A stretch of DNA of 64,000 nt from Bimastos eiseni (GCA_959347315.1 OY365814.1:2035661-2099660); one strand, 5' to 3'; shown: positions 47,322 through 58,466, counted from the stretch's first letter. Translations and numbers: made by a program. The notes: a model not told the origin generated them from the letters alone.

Positions 47322-48115
47322 CAGTGGCGCGTTTAGCTATAGGCGCACTAGACGGACGGCTATTGCCTATTGCCCCAAAATCACAGAGTGCCACCAAATG
47401 AATGAAAGCATCTTGCAATCATACAAAATAACATATTTCACGTTAGAATTGCTTTAAATATACTATATTTCTATTTTTGGTGATAAGCATTCACATGACA
47501 ATTGTATTGTTGTAATTCAAAATGCTTTGTTTATTTCAAAATCAATTGGCTTGACTATACATGTAGCTCTCATGGTAGACAGTCTGTTATCAGCGTCTTC
47601 GCTTTCAGAAGTTGGCTCATAAATATTCTTGTGCTCGATGTTATACTTTTATATTAAAATCAGATAACCTAAAATCCATTAAAATAACTAATTATAATTA
47701 GCGTCAATAACACCCAAAAAGGTTTCCAGTTCAATTTTTCATTGCTCTCTGCTGCGCAAGCGGAATTATTTATCCCTCGTGTGCGGACTAATATCCGAAA
47801 GCGTCGTGCTTTCTCACTGGTTGGTCTGGTGACCTAGAACGACCTTCCAGTGACACGTGCATCTCTCGCCAATAGGTCAATCTGAATCTGCCCCTTTCTT
47901 TTCTCACCTAAAAACTTGTTGTTTGACCGAGGCAAAGCTGGGAGATCTTCTGGGTAGATGGCATTGTACGGAGCGCTATATAAAACTGTTGTAATAATAA
48001 TTTTGTGGGCTTTTCGACATGAAATGCCACCAGCGTCTCAGACTCAGTGGTCAAATTCGGAAGGACCGAAAACGTTTTTGCGCCTAGGACCCCGTTTTCT
48101 GTAAACACGTCTCTG
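47322..48115. mobile_element. hAT-like element, large family, copy 3, inserted in a foldback element
   Basis: Starts CAGTGGCGCGTTTAGC and ends with the inverse of CAGAGACGTGTTTACAG. Flanks TTTAAATG and CTTAAATA agree at 6 of 8. It interrupts the GGAAGCGGGATTGATG array of the host element and itself carries a LINE 3' fragment at about 47770-48000. Confidence 0.8.
47770..48000 (+). mobile_element. LINE 3' end fragment nested in the hAT-like element
   Basis: Contains the decayed end of a LINE ORF2 (AACGACCTTCCAGTGAC, reading NDLPVT) followed by a 3' tail GGAGCGCTATATAAAACTGT and a short (AATA) tail. 5' truncated, consistent with ordinary target-primed insertion. Confidence 0.65.
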
Positions 48116-49367
48116 CTTAAATAGAAGCTGAATTAATGAAAGGAAATAAGCCCTAAATGGAAGCGAAATTGATGAAACAAATAAACCTAAATGGAAGCGG
48201 GATTCATGAAAAGAATTATGCTTGAATGGAAGAGGGATGGATGAAAAGAAATATACCAAGATGGAATCGGGATTGATGAAAATAAATATAGGCACTACCT
48301 AAATGACAACTTCATCAATCTCGCTTCCCCTTGAGCATAATCCTTTTTACCTTCGCACTTCCAGACTGGTATATTTCTTTCATCTATCTCGCTTCTATTT
48401 AAGCATAACACTTTTCATCATCCCGTTTCTATATGGGTTTGGTTTTTTTTCCTCAATCCTGCGTCGATTTAGGTCTGTTTTCATCAATCCCGCTTCTTTT
48501 TGAGTATATTTCTTTTCATTAAACCCGCCCCCATTTGAGCATAATTCGTTTCATCAATCCCGCTTCCATTTAGAATTTTAAATGTATTTCTTTTTATTAA
48601 TCTCGCTTCCATTCAAGCATGATTCTTTTCTTTAATTCAACTTCTCTTGAAGCAGTATTCTATTTCATCTGTCCAGATTCTAGATTAAACATAGTTCTTT
48701 AATCAGTCCAGCACTGCTTAGACAAAATGTCGGTAGACGAAAAGTCTGTAGACGAATAACTATTGTCGTATAGCCGTGTTGATCACTGTCTTTCTGTCTG
48801 TCTCTGTCTGTGTGATTGTCTATGCAGGCCTACATGCATGCATCTGCATTGTTCCGCGATTTAAACATGATAGTGAATCTGTTTTATCAATCAATTAATA
48901 AATCAATTAATATGTTTGCATTTGCTGAAACCAAATTATTACAATTACGGAAGTATACGTAGTCATTTACATTGAGACTAGTTACTAAGGACAGATAATT
49001 CTAGCAGGTCATAATTATAGGTATAGGAATATGAGGATTGTCTGTAGGCCTAATTAGTCTTTGAAAAATCAAGGTCTTACATAACCCATCAGGTCGCAGA
49101 AGATTTTGTTGACTTTGGTGAGCTGTGCATCGCAGACGATTGAACCACAACTGGAGTCTTCTCGAGTTTCATCCATTAAGTTCCAATTTCAGTTTTAACA
49201 ACTGGAAATATACCTATATTACACGATGTGTTTGTGATAAATCACAGGTAGAACAATATTTGAGCTTTATTTACATATTCGGAACGCGGTCGGGAGATTT
49301 TAAGCACGCCAAATCAGCGGCGAAGCGGTTAGCAGACGGCCCTTGCCTCAACGACTGACTCTCCTTA

Positions 49368-49500
49368 CGGACACGGTCTTCCGGTTCCAAATTTCGGTCT
49401 AATTACGCCGGTTGCATGGGCTGTCACGGACGCTCGTTATGCACACGGTCTGCCGGGTCCGAATGGGTCTAATTGCACCGGTTGGGCGGTCAAGAACGTC
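49368..49500. repeat. Diverged tandem duplication of about 70 bp
   Basis: ACACGGTCTTCCGGTTCC...GGTCTAATTACGCCGGTTG is followed by ACACGGTCTGCCGGGTCC...GGTCTAATTGCACCGGTTG. Function unknown. Confidence 0.7.
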
Positions 49501-49826
49501 TTAATGATCTGCATGCCGTGAGACTCGATAGTTCTGTAGATTTTTCAACACGTGAGCGTGCTGTTGATAGTAGGGTAGGACGTAACATCACCGTATGCAG
49601 TAAGGTTTATTAACGCCCTGTGAATAATTGAAGCGTTACGGCATGACAACGTTAGCTAATTATTATTGTTGATAATGGAACAGTTGTTTCTAGAACTTAA
49701 CTAACTTGTCACCTAAAGAACAGAAGAAATGATAAGAATATATATAAGTGATAAGAATATATAAGCGACTTATATCTCTCATTTTATTATATAAATGACG
49801 TAGGTTATTTGTTGTGTTTTATACAG

Positions 49827-49999
49827 GCTGTGACGATAGGAATTTTACTGGACCTTCTGGAACAATTTCACCCCCGAATTTTCCGAATTCTTACGGCAAT
49901 AGCCTTGATTGTTCCAGTTATATATCTGTCTCTTATCGACACACAATCATCATTACGTTTTTGGTATCCTATACCCAGTTGAACAACGATTCGGTTCTG
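49827..49999 (+). CDS. CUB-domain protein, exon c: first half of a second CUB domain
   Basis: 173 nt, the same length and phases as exon a (acceptor GTTTTATACAG, donor CTG|GTAAAG at 50000). It encodes CDDRNFTGPSGTISPPNFPN, SYGNSLDCSSYISVS and TIIITFLVSYTQLNNDSVL. Exon b ends in G, which with the first two bases here makes Gly, so b-c splice cleanly and the protein would have CUB domains in series. The second half of this CUB was not found before the next gene. It may lie in an unrecognised exon, or the copy may be incomplete. Asp before Ser in the Ca-site strand is changed to Asn-Asn-Asp. Confidence 0.85.
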
Positions 50000-51239
50000 G
50001 TAAAGAACACAATATTAATATAATCGTCTGCCCGATACTGAAACATAGGCATCATTGCACTGTTAGTAAAAAGTAAAGCATTGCCTTTAGTACGCTGTGC
50101 GTTTCAGGCTATCGTTGATCATTGTTACGAAAACAAAATTAATCATCGGGGAAATAAGCCGATTAAAGTCAGCCTTTGACGTGTTTTGAATCCAAGTAGG
50201 TCTAGGCCTACTCACTTAATTACTTCCTCTTAGATTATTCCGCTAGATGAATACAGCAGTGCTATTTACAGTCCAACTGTGACAAGAGTTAATTCATCAA
50301 GAATGGGAAGGTAGATGAAGATGGATTTAGGAAATGGAGTGGAAAGGGTGAAGATCGGATCGGTGGGGAAATGGAAGGATAAGGAGACAGAAAGATGGAT
50401 TTGTTGAGAGGAGGTGAGGGTAAGGAGAATGGAGTGCTGACGCAAATGGGAATGGAAACAGATGAGGAAGAGAGAAAAATGGAATTAAATGGGAGAGATT
50501 AAGACAATGGTAGAAGGGAAATTAAAGTACAAGGTTGTGTGATAGGAGGGCTGGAGTGAGATAGGCCAGAGTGGGTAACTGCTTATGGAATGGGAGAAGA
50601 CGGGCGATGGAGGGAATTGGGTATGACAGAGGAAGAGTGTTAGTGCACAAGTGACTGGTATTACTATTGGGTGAGGATAAAAAAGGGATGGGGAATCAGA
50701 GGCGGTGGAATTTGTACCGATCGGGAAGAATGGTAAGAGGAGGGGAGGAGGAGAGTTAAATGGAAGTCTGAGTTTCAGGGCTGGTAGTTATGAAGAAAGG
50801 AATAGCCTAATACCGCCATATCTCCTATTCGCGAATACGTACTCCGAAAATAAAGATACGCTTTATATAGTATTCGCAAAGGTTGGAGTAGGTTACGCCA
50901 TGGAATAACTTCGCCAGCCGACAGAATGGCACCGGGAATATTCCTGCAGACGTCATTATTAAAGTGGTTATAGGTTAAGCGCGTGCCCAGGATTATTTAT
51001 AGTCTACGCCTAAGAGTGGTCTACGCGAACAACTTGATGACGAATGAAAACAATAATACTAATGGAGTTTCAGTGCCGTGTAATCGGGTGTTTCGTACAA
51101 ATTCAGAGCGATTATGAAAAAAGCAGTTGGCTTGATAGAATAGTAAATTATAACAGGTAAATAAAATATTTGGCATAAAAGAAAAGTGAATTATTATTTT
51201 TATTTCCGAAATTTGATACTGCATTTCTTCCAACATTTT
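50000..51239. other. No recognised exon; purine-rich tract
   Basis: 50000-50200 is homologous to the intron after CUB exon a. 50300-50720 is a G+A-rich strand (GGAAATGGAGTGGAAAGGG, AGGAGGGGAGGAGG) able in principle to form triplex or quadruplex structures. A frame at 50705-50908 is discussed under rejected items. Confidence 0.45.
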
Positions 51240-51423
51240 TTTGCTCAGAAGTGCACACACCCGCCTCGACGGCGCAATTGCAGTTGTACTGCAGAGCAAT
51301 GGTGCGCGAAGGACTTGCTCAAGGTCCCTACACAGTGACGCCCCGGACGAGGCTCGACGCACAGCGCACACTGAACGTTACGGGCTGACCGCTTTAACCG
51401 CTCGGCCACTGTGCCACACCGCC
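51240..51423 (-). mobile_element. tRNA-derived SINE (copy B)
   Basis: The minus strand starts GGCGGTGTGGCACAGTGGCC, then GAGCGGTTAAAGCGGTC, an A box of Ser/Leu-tRNA type (TGGCCGAGNGGTTAA). The B-box region is degenerate (CGTCGAGCCTCGTCCGG), followed by a SINE body with CGCACCATTGCTCTGC, shared with 3685-3775. Confidence 0.75.
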
Positions 51424-51810
51424 AATTATAACAGATAAATAACTATTTTTCGGAATATGGAAGTTTCGCGATCGGTAGGCGAATTTGTCCGACACCGGTA
51501 GGCACTTTAGATGTTATTCTTCGGCGATAGAAACTCCAAAGGAAAAGTTCGCTCACAAATGCACACAAAAAGGCTGAAGGATGAGGACTTGGAAAGTGTA
51601 TTAAGGGTTATGAGAGTGTATGATACTTGGACGGAGTTTAAGGAAGTTTTGAAAGACAGTATTAAGGAGATCATATAAAAACACAAAGCACAAATAAGAG
51701 GAGACATTTGGTAACACGAAAGGTTTAAAGAAAGAGGAGGGAAGGAATTAAACTTTGGATGAATTTTCAAAAGTTGAAGAAGGAATCAAAGAACGGGATT
51801 GTGACAGAGA

Positions 51811-51811
<1 letters not shown>

Positions 51812-51845
<34 letters not shown>
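51812..51845. repeat. (TA)n microsatellite
   Basis: About 16 TA units; no other content. Confidence 0.9.
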
Positions 51846-51848
<3 letters not shown>

Positions 51849-52342
51849 CAAGAGTTTATAGAAATATGTTAGAAACATACAGAAAAGGCAAGAAAGGGTA
51901 GAGCCGTTGGAAAAGAGCGAGAGAAGAGGGAAGTTATTTGAAATGGACGCTACTGAAGTATTTAATAAATACTTAAGATCATTGTTTTTGCAGGAAAAGT
52001 AAGGAACTATCTCTGAGCCCATTCAAGCATTTCTGACATTGGAGGTGAAGGGCTCACACAGTTAATATACGCCCTATTCTAAGGAAAATGTGGTAGAACA
52101 GCTGAAATGGTTGAAACTGACAAAAGTCCATGAGTAAATTAGCTAAGCTACATCCTTAATTCTTACTTGGAGGGAGGGAAGAAATCAAACAGAATCAACG
52201 GTAGGCTGGCCTAACTGCCTTATCCATGCTATATACAGCATGCAGACGCGACCCTTCGAATGCAATATCTTCGGGTGCCGCATGAAATTTTAACATCTTT
52301 GTATACTTCAACTTTCTTTTCCTTGAGTTAAGCTTACCAAAC

Positions 52343-52615
52343 TGCAAGGATCAAGACACGTCTTCTTGTTTTCTCAATTTTCTTTATTAACAACATAAAA
52401 TACAGTGCCTAAACTACTGTACACAAATTAAAATATAAAACGACCGTCCGTATCCTTCGGAAGTCAGAGCAGCAACTGTCGAAATACAAGCAATCAAACA
52501 GCTTATCAATCCCTTCTACTAGCCACCTCATTCGCCCCTAACAGCCCTTCCAAACACCACCACCCACTTGCGCCCCAAGTGTCTAAATCAACATATTAAC
52601 AAACATTGGCTGACA
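52343..52615 (-). repeat. Candidate 3' LTR of the Gmr1-like element
   Basis: Directly after a purine tract AGAAGAAGGGGAAAGA (minus strand, about 52638-52623), a TG...CA-bounded segment of 273 bp begins TGTCAGCCAATG. It contains AATAAAG and ends CCTTGCA. No second copy was found near 57.2 kb, so LTR status is unproven. Confidence 0.35.
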
Positions 52616-52842
52616 TTTATCTTTCCCCTTCTTCTGGATTTTGGCATAAACAAAATTTGACAAAATCATACTTATTTACATTCTTGACATATAATCTGCT
52701 ATTATATTCAAACTCCCTTTTTGTACTTAATTTCAATATCAAACATTTGAAGTGCTAAAGACCATCGAACTAACTTAGCTGACTTTGGCATAGTCTCTGT
52801 AATATATGTCAATGGATTATGGTCCGTAAAAATAATAATTTT

Positions 52843-54693
52843 TTACCCAAGTACAATTTCGTTAAATTTATCCAAAGACCAAATTATTGCATAAGCTTCT
52901 TTTTCTATTGTAGCCCATCTAGTCTGCGTATCGGTCAATTTTTTACTAATAAATGACAAGGGTCTCTCTATTTCTTGATCATCCTTTTGACTTAATACAG
53001 CCCCTACAGCATAGTCGCTACTGTCACAATACAAGGAAAATGGTCTTCCCACTTCAAACACATATAGCATAACATCCTTTCTTACAGCCTTTTTCAACGT
53101 ATCTAAAGCTTGCTGTAATGTCTTGTTCCAATAAATCGGATCTTTTGTTCGTTGGTAAGTCAACTCTGTCAGCGGTTTAGCAATATTAGCAAAGTCTTTT
53201 ATAAATCCACGATAGAAATTAAAAAAACCTAACAGCTGTTTAACCTGCTTTCTAGATTTTGGTATTGGGATATTAATCAAGCTTTCCATTCTTTCTGGAT
53301 TCATGCGTATATGACTAGATCCAACAATATGGCCTATGAATTGTACTTCATGCTTGCCAAATAAACATTTGTTTAAATTCAATGTTACATTTAGTTTACG
53401 CAATTCCATCAACACTAATTCTAAATGCTTTAAATGATGCTTCCATTCGTTTGACAATACCGCAATATCATCCACATATGGTTCTGTAAATTCATTAATT
53501 GGTTTCAAAACAAAATTTATAGCCTTGACAAAAGTTCTTCCCGAGTTAACCAAACCAAATGGAACTCTCGTGAATTCATATAAACCACTATGAGTAACAA
53601 ATGCTGTCTTCCACTGATCTTCGGTTTTGACCGGACAGGTCCAGTATGCGCTCCGACAATCTAATACTGAAATGACCTTAGCCTTACCAACTCGATTCAG
53701 TACATGTTTTACATTTGGCATTGGATATCTACATTCAACAGTACATGCATTCAAATAACGGTAATCACAGGCTAATCGTAAAGAACTGTCTTTCTTTTTA
53801 ACCACAACCATGGGACTGGCCATGGTACTAGACGAATGCTTGATGATTCCATGTTGTAACATCTGTTGTATCTGTCGATCCACTTCCTCTCGATAAATAA
53901 AAGGTATCCGATACGCCTTAAATTCCTTTACACGAAATTCTGGTTTCAAATGAAATTCGTGTTCCACCAACGTACACAATCCTGGTTGTTCTGAAAATCG
54001 ATCGGTAAAGCGGTTTAGTAATTCGAGTAATTCCGTCTTCTGCAAATTATCCAAATGAGATATTTGATGATGTTTCAAATGAATAATTCCCACATCTTCT
54101 GTTTTTTCCATAATTGTTGATAACTCCACAATCTTTCCAAATTCCCGATCTTCGTCCACAATTAAACAACAACTCAGTGATCTAGCAATAAACTTTCGTA
54201 TCTTATTTGCATGTATTATTTTCCGATTTCCATCTCCCATATCAACTAAATAAGAATACTTTGATCTCTTGTGTATTATCGAACAAGGACCATGCCATCT
54301 TGATAACAACTTATTGGTAGATGTGGGATAAAGTACAATTACTTTATCTCCTACTGAAAATTTCTTATCTTTTGCCTTTTTATTGCATTGATTAGTATAT
54401 TGTAATTGTTTTTCACGAGTATGTTCTTCTGCATATGTCATTGCAATTTTGAGATTTTCTTTTAACTCCTGTAAGTATCTTTCTGTTTTCACTTTCAAAT
54501 TTGGCGGTGACTCAATTTCTTTTGTCCAAACTTCTTTTAAAATCGTCAATGGTCCTCTCGGAACTTTTCCATATACGAGCATATAAGGAGATACCCCTGT
54601 GGTTGCATTAGGTACTCCTCGTAACGCCCATACTGTAAATGGAACGATTTTATGCCATTGCTTTGGATTTTGCAAAATAACATGATGAACCAT
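52843..54693 (-). pseudogene. Integrase C-terminus, reverse transcriptase and RNase H of the Gmr1-like element
   Basis: 616-residue frame. Residues 1-60 are the end of the integrase core (GVSPYMLVYGKVPRGPL). At about 110-170 is an SH3-like C-terminal region (GDKVIVLYPTSTNK...RWHGP). At about 270-430 is RT with LRLACDYRYLN, FTRVPFGLVNS and catalytic YVDD. At about 540-610 is RNase H with LYCDSSDYAVGAV and the E-K-E-A-Y-A block. The frame stops at TAA within RNase H; matching sequence (FTDHNPLTYIT) continues just downstream in the same frame, so the stop is a mutation. RT catalytic residues are intact. Confidence 0.93.
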
Positions 54694-54769
54694 CTTTTTA
54701 AAAGTTTGGTTCCATCTTTCTACTAGGCCTGCTGCTTCTGGATGTCCTGGTGCATCAAATCTTGGTGCA

Positions 54770-55309
54770 TCAAACCATTGCTCTCATAAATTCTCTGGTC
54801 AATTCGGCCGTAAAATTAGTTCCCTGATCACTCGTCATCACTGCAGGAACTCCCACATTCGTAAACAAGTCCTTCAATGCATCACACACTGCTTTTGCTG
54901 TTAACGACTTTAATAAGAATACCGTTGGCCATCTTGTACACGAATCCACTACACACAAGCAATATTTATGTCCTGCCGCTGACATAGGTTCAATTGGTCC
55001 CACTGCATCCATTGTCATTCTTTGGAATGCCACCTCTTCTTTAACAATAGCTCTAATTGGAACTCTACCCATAATCACACTCCTTGCTTTCAGTTGACAA
55101 TTTACACAAGATTTGCAAAACTCTTCTATTTCTCTACGCATCTTTGGCAATGTAAAGGATAACCTGATCCTTTCTCTGGTTTTTTCCTCTCCTAAATGAC
55201 CACCCATTACAGATTCGTGAGCCAATTTCATAATCTGTAATCTTCGACTCTTAGGTAATACAAGTTTTTCAATTTCATGACCTAAGATTTTCTCTTTTCG
55301 ATGTAACAA
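54770..55309 (-). pseudogene. Integrase zinc finger and core of the Gmr1-like element
   Basis: Has the HHCC finger (LAHESVMGGHLG...CKSCVNC) and the first two acidic residues of the D-D-E triad (MDAVGP and TSDQGTNF). The frame ends at a stop by 54770, where TTTGATGCACCA is repeated. The Glu-bearing GLVERW block lies beyond, in another frame, between this and the ORF at 54693. Confidence 0.92.
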
Positions 55310-55372
55310 TCCATTGAGTACATATAAATTATTTTCGTTTTCTTCAGCTAATTTCCACCATCTTCCTAAAGA

Positions 55373-56172
55373 TTAGTCCTCTTTCTGTTGCTTTTCAAAT
55401 AATTCGACATCAGCATATCGGTTTTGCCTTACATGTTCATCTTCTTGCTCTGGAAATAAATTACTTAATATTCCTTCTCCCAATTCGATTTCTACATGAT
55501 CAGATTCTTCATTGTCTGTGTCTTCACCCTTGTTTCTCCTTTCATCCCTTATCTGGTCTTCTTCCTCATTTCTGCCTTCATTACACCAATACTGTGATCT
55601 TGTCATCACATTGATGACAAGATCAGTTCTTCAATAATTTCTGGATGTATCAAAAACTGTTCACTGCTGCTTACATTCTCTATTGACGCACATAACAATT
55701 GCATGTAAGGAGTCAGATATTCCGTCGTTTCCACTCTTTCATATTTTCCCTCATTTTTCTCTTCAGCAACTCTAACTTCTATTTTCACTAAACGAGCAGA
55801 TATTGGTTCGCCCGCCATACATTGTAAATTTACATGTCCTACTTCTTCAATTTTCATTCCCTGTAATAACTTTCGCATTATTACTGGAATTTCTGCACCT
55901 GAGTCATACAAAGCTTTAATTATCATTGGTTCTTGACCTTAATGAGCTCTAATTTCAACTTGAATATGCTTCGTACTGATTTTCTTAAATAATCCTCCTC
56001 CTGCTTCCGTTTTTTTTTCTGTAGTATTTACTGAAATTAAATGTTCTCTCTCTATCTTGCATTTCATGACTGTTTTTACCTCTACATTCGTACTTTCATT
56101 CTCTTGACTTTCAATGTTCTGTTCACTAACTTGTATTCTATTCACATTAGCTTTATCATGATACTTACTCAT
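55373..56172 (-). pseudogene. Protease region of the Gmr1-like element
   Basis: The retropepsin motif ALYDSGAEIPVI lies at about 55915-55880, preceded by a linker (56172-55939) and interrupted by a TAA just upstream (55936-55938). An acidic linker frame (55609-55373) follows. The interruption alone would stop synthesis of the downstream polyprotein. Confidence 0.85.
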
Positions 56173-56173
56173 C

Positions 56174-57154
56174 TCAGAAGTCTTGGCTGGATAATGGCAA
56201 AATTTTAGCGTTGTGCCCTGTTGTTCCGCAATTGTAACACTGTTTCATATAACTTGCCGAACCTTTCGGATCTCTCACTTGATATTTGGGATCATAACTC
56301 TTATCGAATTTCTTGTTTACAAAAGTTGCGGTTGTATTTTTATGACTGGTTAACTGATTACCTTTTGTAAACTCGCCCTCCTTCCACTTAGGTGACTTTG
56401 GCACACTTGGAAACTTATTAAAAAGTTCCGTATTTTGATTCCTATTTCTGGTTTCCTGATACCATCTCCCTTTTCCGCTCTGGTACCCTTCATTTCTTGC
56501 TTTCATATAATTTGTACTCATCTTATTTTGTACCAATCCACCAATTCGATTATTCACATGCATATGAGCAAGATCCGCAATCATGCTTGACTCAAAGCAC
56601 TCGTTTCCCTCTTTCGACAAAACAAAATTCAATGGTCCCGTAGGTAATGCTTCTTTTAGTCTATCCGCAATTAACAAATCAAATAGTTTATCATAGTTTT
56701 TTTCGATGTATCGACTTCTGACGTAATAGTTAAGTAAATTTCTCAATCTTGCAGTAAACATGATATAAGTTTCCTCGTGGGTTTTCTTAGTTTCCATGAA
56801 TTTTGATCTATATTCCTGAGGAGTAAGTTTAAATTCTTTGAGTAAATGTCGCTTTACTATCTCATAGTCTTCTAATTCAATCAAGGATAATCTGTTGAGC
56901 ACAGTGCGAGTCCTAGGTGTCATCAAAGGTAATAAAAAATTTACCCTAAAATTCCTTCCAACCTCAAAACTACAAAAAGCATTCTCCACTGTCTCAAAAT
57001 ACAATGGTATTTCCATAATATCATCTGGCATCTTCGGTAGAACATGTTTCATGGCGTCCCCAATCTTCTTAATCTTAGCTATTAAAGATTTTCCTTCTAA
57101 CCGTCTTCTCTCATCTCTCTCATTTTCTACAAAAAGCATTCTCCACTGTCTCAA
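56174..57154 (-). pseudogene. Gag-like region of the Gmr1-like element
   Basis: 326-residue frame with capsid-like helices (DDIMEIPLYFETVENAF, then EYRSKFMETKKTHEETY) and a zinc knuckle CYNCGTTGHN whose final Cys is missing (AKILP where C is expected), probably from a small indel just before the early end of the frame. The first residues derive from a 52-bp internal duplication, so the true start is lost. Confidence 0.88.
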
Positions 57155-57178
57155 AATACAATGGTATTTCCATAATAT
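56970..57178. repeat. 52-bp exact direct repeat in the gag region
   Basis: 56970-57021 and 57127-57178 are identical over 52 bp (CTACAAAAAGCATTCTCCAC to CCATAATAT), 157 bp apart. The element's recognisable sequence ends at the outer copy. Confidence 0.95.
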
Positions 57179-57574
57179 GCTTCAGTCGCAAATGAACATG
57201 AATATTCATGTGCTTCAGTCTAAGGGCTTAAAGTAGCTGGCCACGTGACGCCATCTATGTCTAGTTCAATAATCCTTGATAATGCATAACATTAAATGTA
57301 AATAATGGTATAGGCCTACGTTAGATTTTGAAGTTTGAGATTCCGCTTTGGTAAGCGAATCCTTGTACAGACCTGTGTGGGAATCGTAAAGACGCGCACT
57401 GGTATGCCTAAATGCTGATTTGCTGATTGGCGGTGGGCAAAATGGTCGATGCCAAGAATTCATTCACCTATAGTAAACAATAATATTGTTTACATATTAT
57501 GGGCTTAAATAGAGCGCTGAGGTAGTTTTTCGGGCAATATTGAGTAAACCTGTAGTTTGGCGTATTTAATTATT

Positions 57575-58400
57575 TCCCAGTTCTTATCCTGTATTTTAGC
57601 GTATCTAATTATTTCCTTCATTATATCGTGTATTTTGTAAGTAGAAACTGGACTGATAATAATAATTATGGTTATCATGGAAGCTTGATCTATAACAGGA
57701 ATTTTAAAAGTGTGTTTTATAGTATTACATTAAACAAAATGTTGATCATAAATTCCACTAGACTTCATTGCAAAGCCAATTTGTCATCAATCAATCTTCT
57801 AATTGAGCATGCTATTTTCACCGATCCAACTTCTATTCATGCGTATTTCTCTTTGTCGATCCAGCTTCCATTTAAGTGTATTTCTTTTCATCAGTCTAGC
57901 TTCCATTTAGGTATATTTCATATCATCAATCGGGTTTCTGCTCGCGCACACAGCCTTGTTTACATCGATTTCACGTCCATCATAACGAAATTCTCACATC
58001 AATCAAGCATGATATTTTTACCGATCCAGCTTTCATTTCAGAATAATTGGTAGAATTTAGTTTTAGCGTATTTAATTACCTCTTGTGCTTACGATGTATT
58101 TTAGCGTATTTAATTATTTCCTTCATTATATCATGTATTTTGTAAGTAGAAAGTGTATTGATGACAATAATTGTGCTTAAATGGAAACTGGATCGATGAA
58201 AAAAATTTCACAAATGTGTTTTAGAGTATTTTATTAAACAGAATGTTGATAAGAACATACACTAGATTTCATCGCGACGCCATTATGTCATCAATCGAAG
58301 CTGAATCAAAATTTTCCTCAATTCAGCTTCCATTCATGCACAGTTCTCTTTGTCGATCCAGCTTCCATTTAAGTATATTTCCTTTCTGTCACGATCGTGC
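57575..58400. repeat. Tandem duplication of about 510 bp carrying foldback core units
   Basis: 57575-57650 and 58085-58160 match closely (GCGTATTTAATTATTTCCTT, TGTATTTTGTAAGTAGAAA). Similarity continues through GATGTTGAT...ACTAGA.TTCAT.GC and TCTCTTTGTCGATCCAGCTT. Inside are CGATCCAGCTTCCATTTAAG units identical in theme to the foldback cores at 47-48 kb. Confidence 0.75.
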
Positions 58401-58466
58401 GAATCGTAGATTCTGTACCCGGTCCAAAGAGATCAAATCCTACGCCCTTAGCGAACTGTCGGCATA

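Larger units (their letters stand above)
46992..48757. mobile_element. Foldback-like element, GTCTACAGAC family, with nested insertions
   Basis: Terminal inverted repeats begin ATTCGTCTACAGACTTTTCG, perfect over 24 bp at both ends, then continue with TTCGTCTA-type subrepeats. Inside are about six units like AAATGGAAGCGGGATTGATG on the left part and eight inverse units (TCATCAATCCCGCTTCCATT) on the right. The left series is split by the hAT-like element at 47322-48115. Total 1766 bp. No reading frame. Confidence 0.82.
52343..57178 (-). mobile_element. Gmr1-like Ty3/gypsy retrotransposon, degenerate, integrase before RT
   Basis: Minus-strand element with domain order gag, protease, integrase, reverse transcriptase, RNase H. 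Ordinary Ty3/gypsy elements place integrase last. The inverted order is the mark of the Gmr1 group (first described in Atlantic cod) known from deuterostomes. At least five breaks: a 52-bp duplication at the gag start, an early end in the zinc knuckle (56174), a stop at 55936, a frame break in the integrase core (about 54770), and a stop in RNase H (52843). It is not an autonomous copy. Component frames are listed separately. Confidence 0.92.

Noticed and set aside
50705..50908. Frame ending SENKDTLYIVFAKVGVGYAME as the missing second half of CUB exon c
   Set aside because: LYIVF...GYAM is loosely CUB-like, but the CG/GPQ region, Cys and length do not fit and the start lies in a purine-rich tract. 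Not strong enough to call an exon.
57628..58053. 141-residue plus-strand frame
   Set aside because: Spans the foldback-core duplication and consists of repeat translations.
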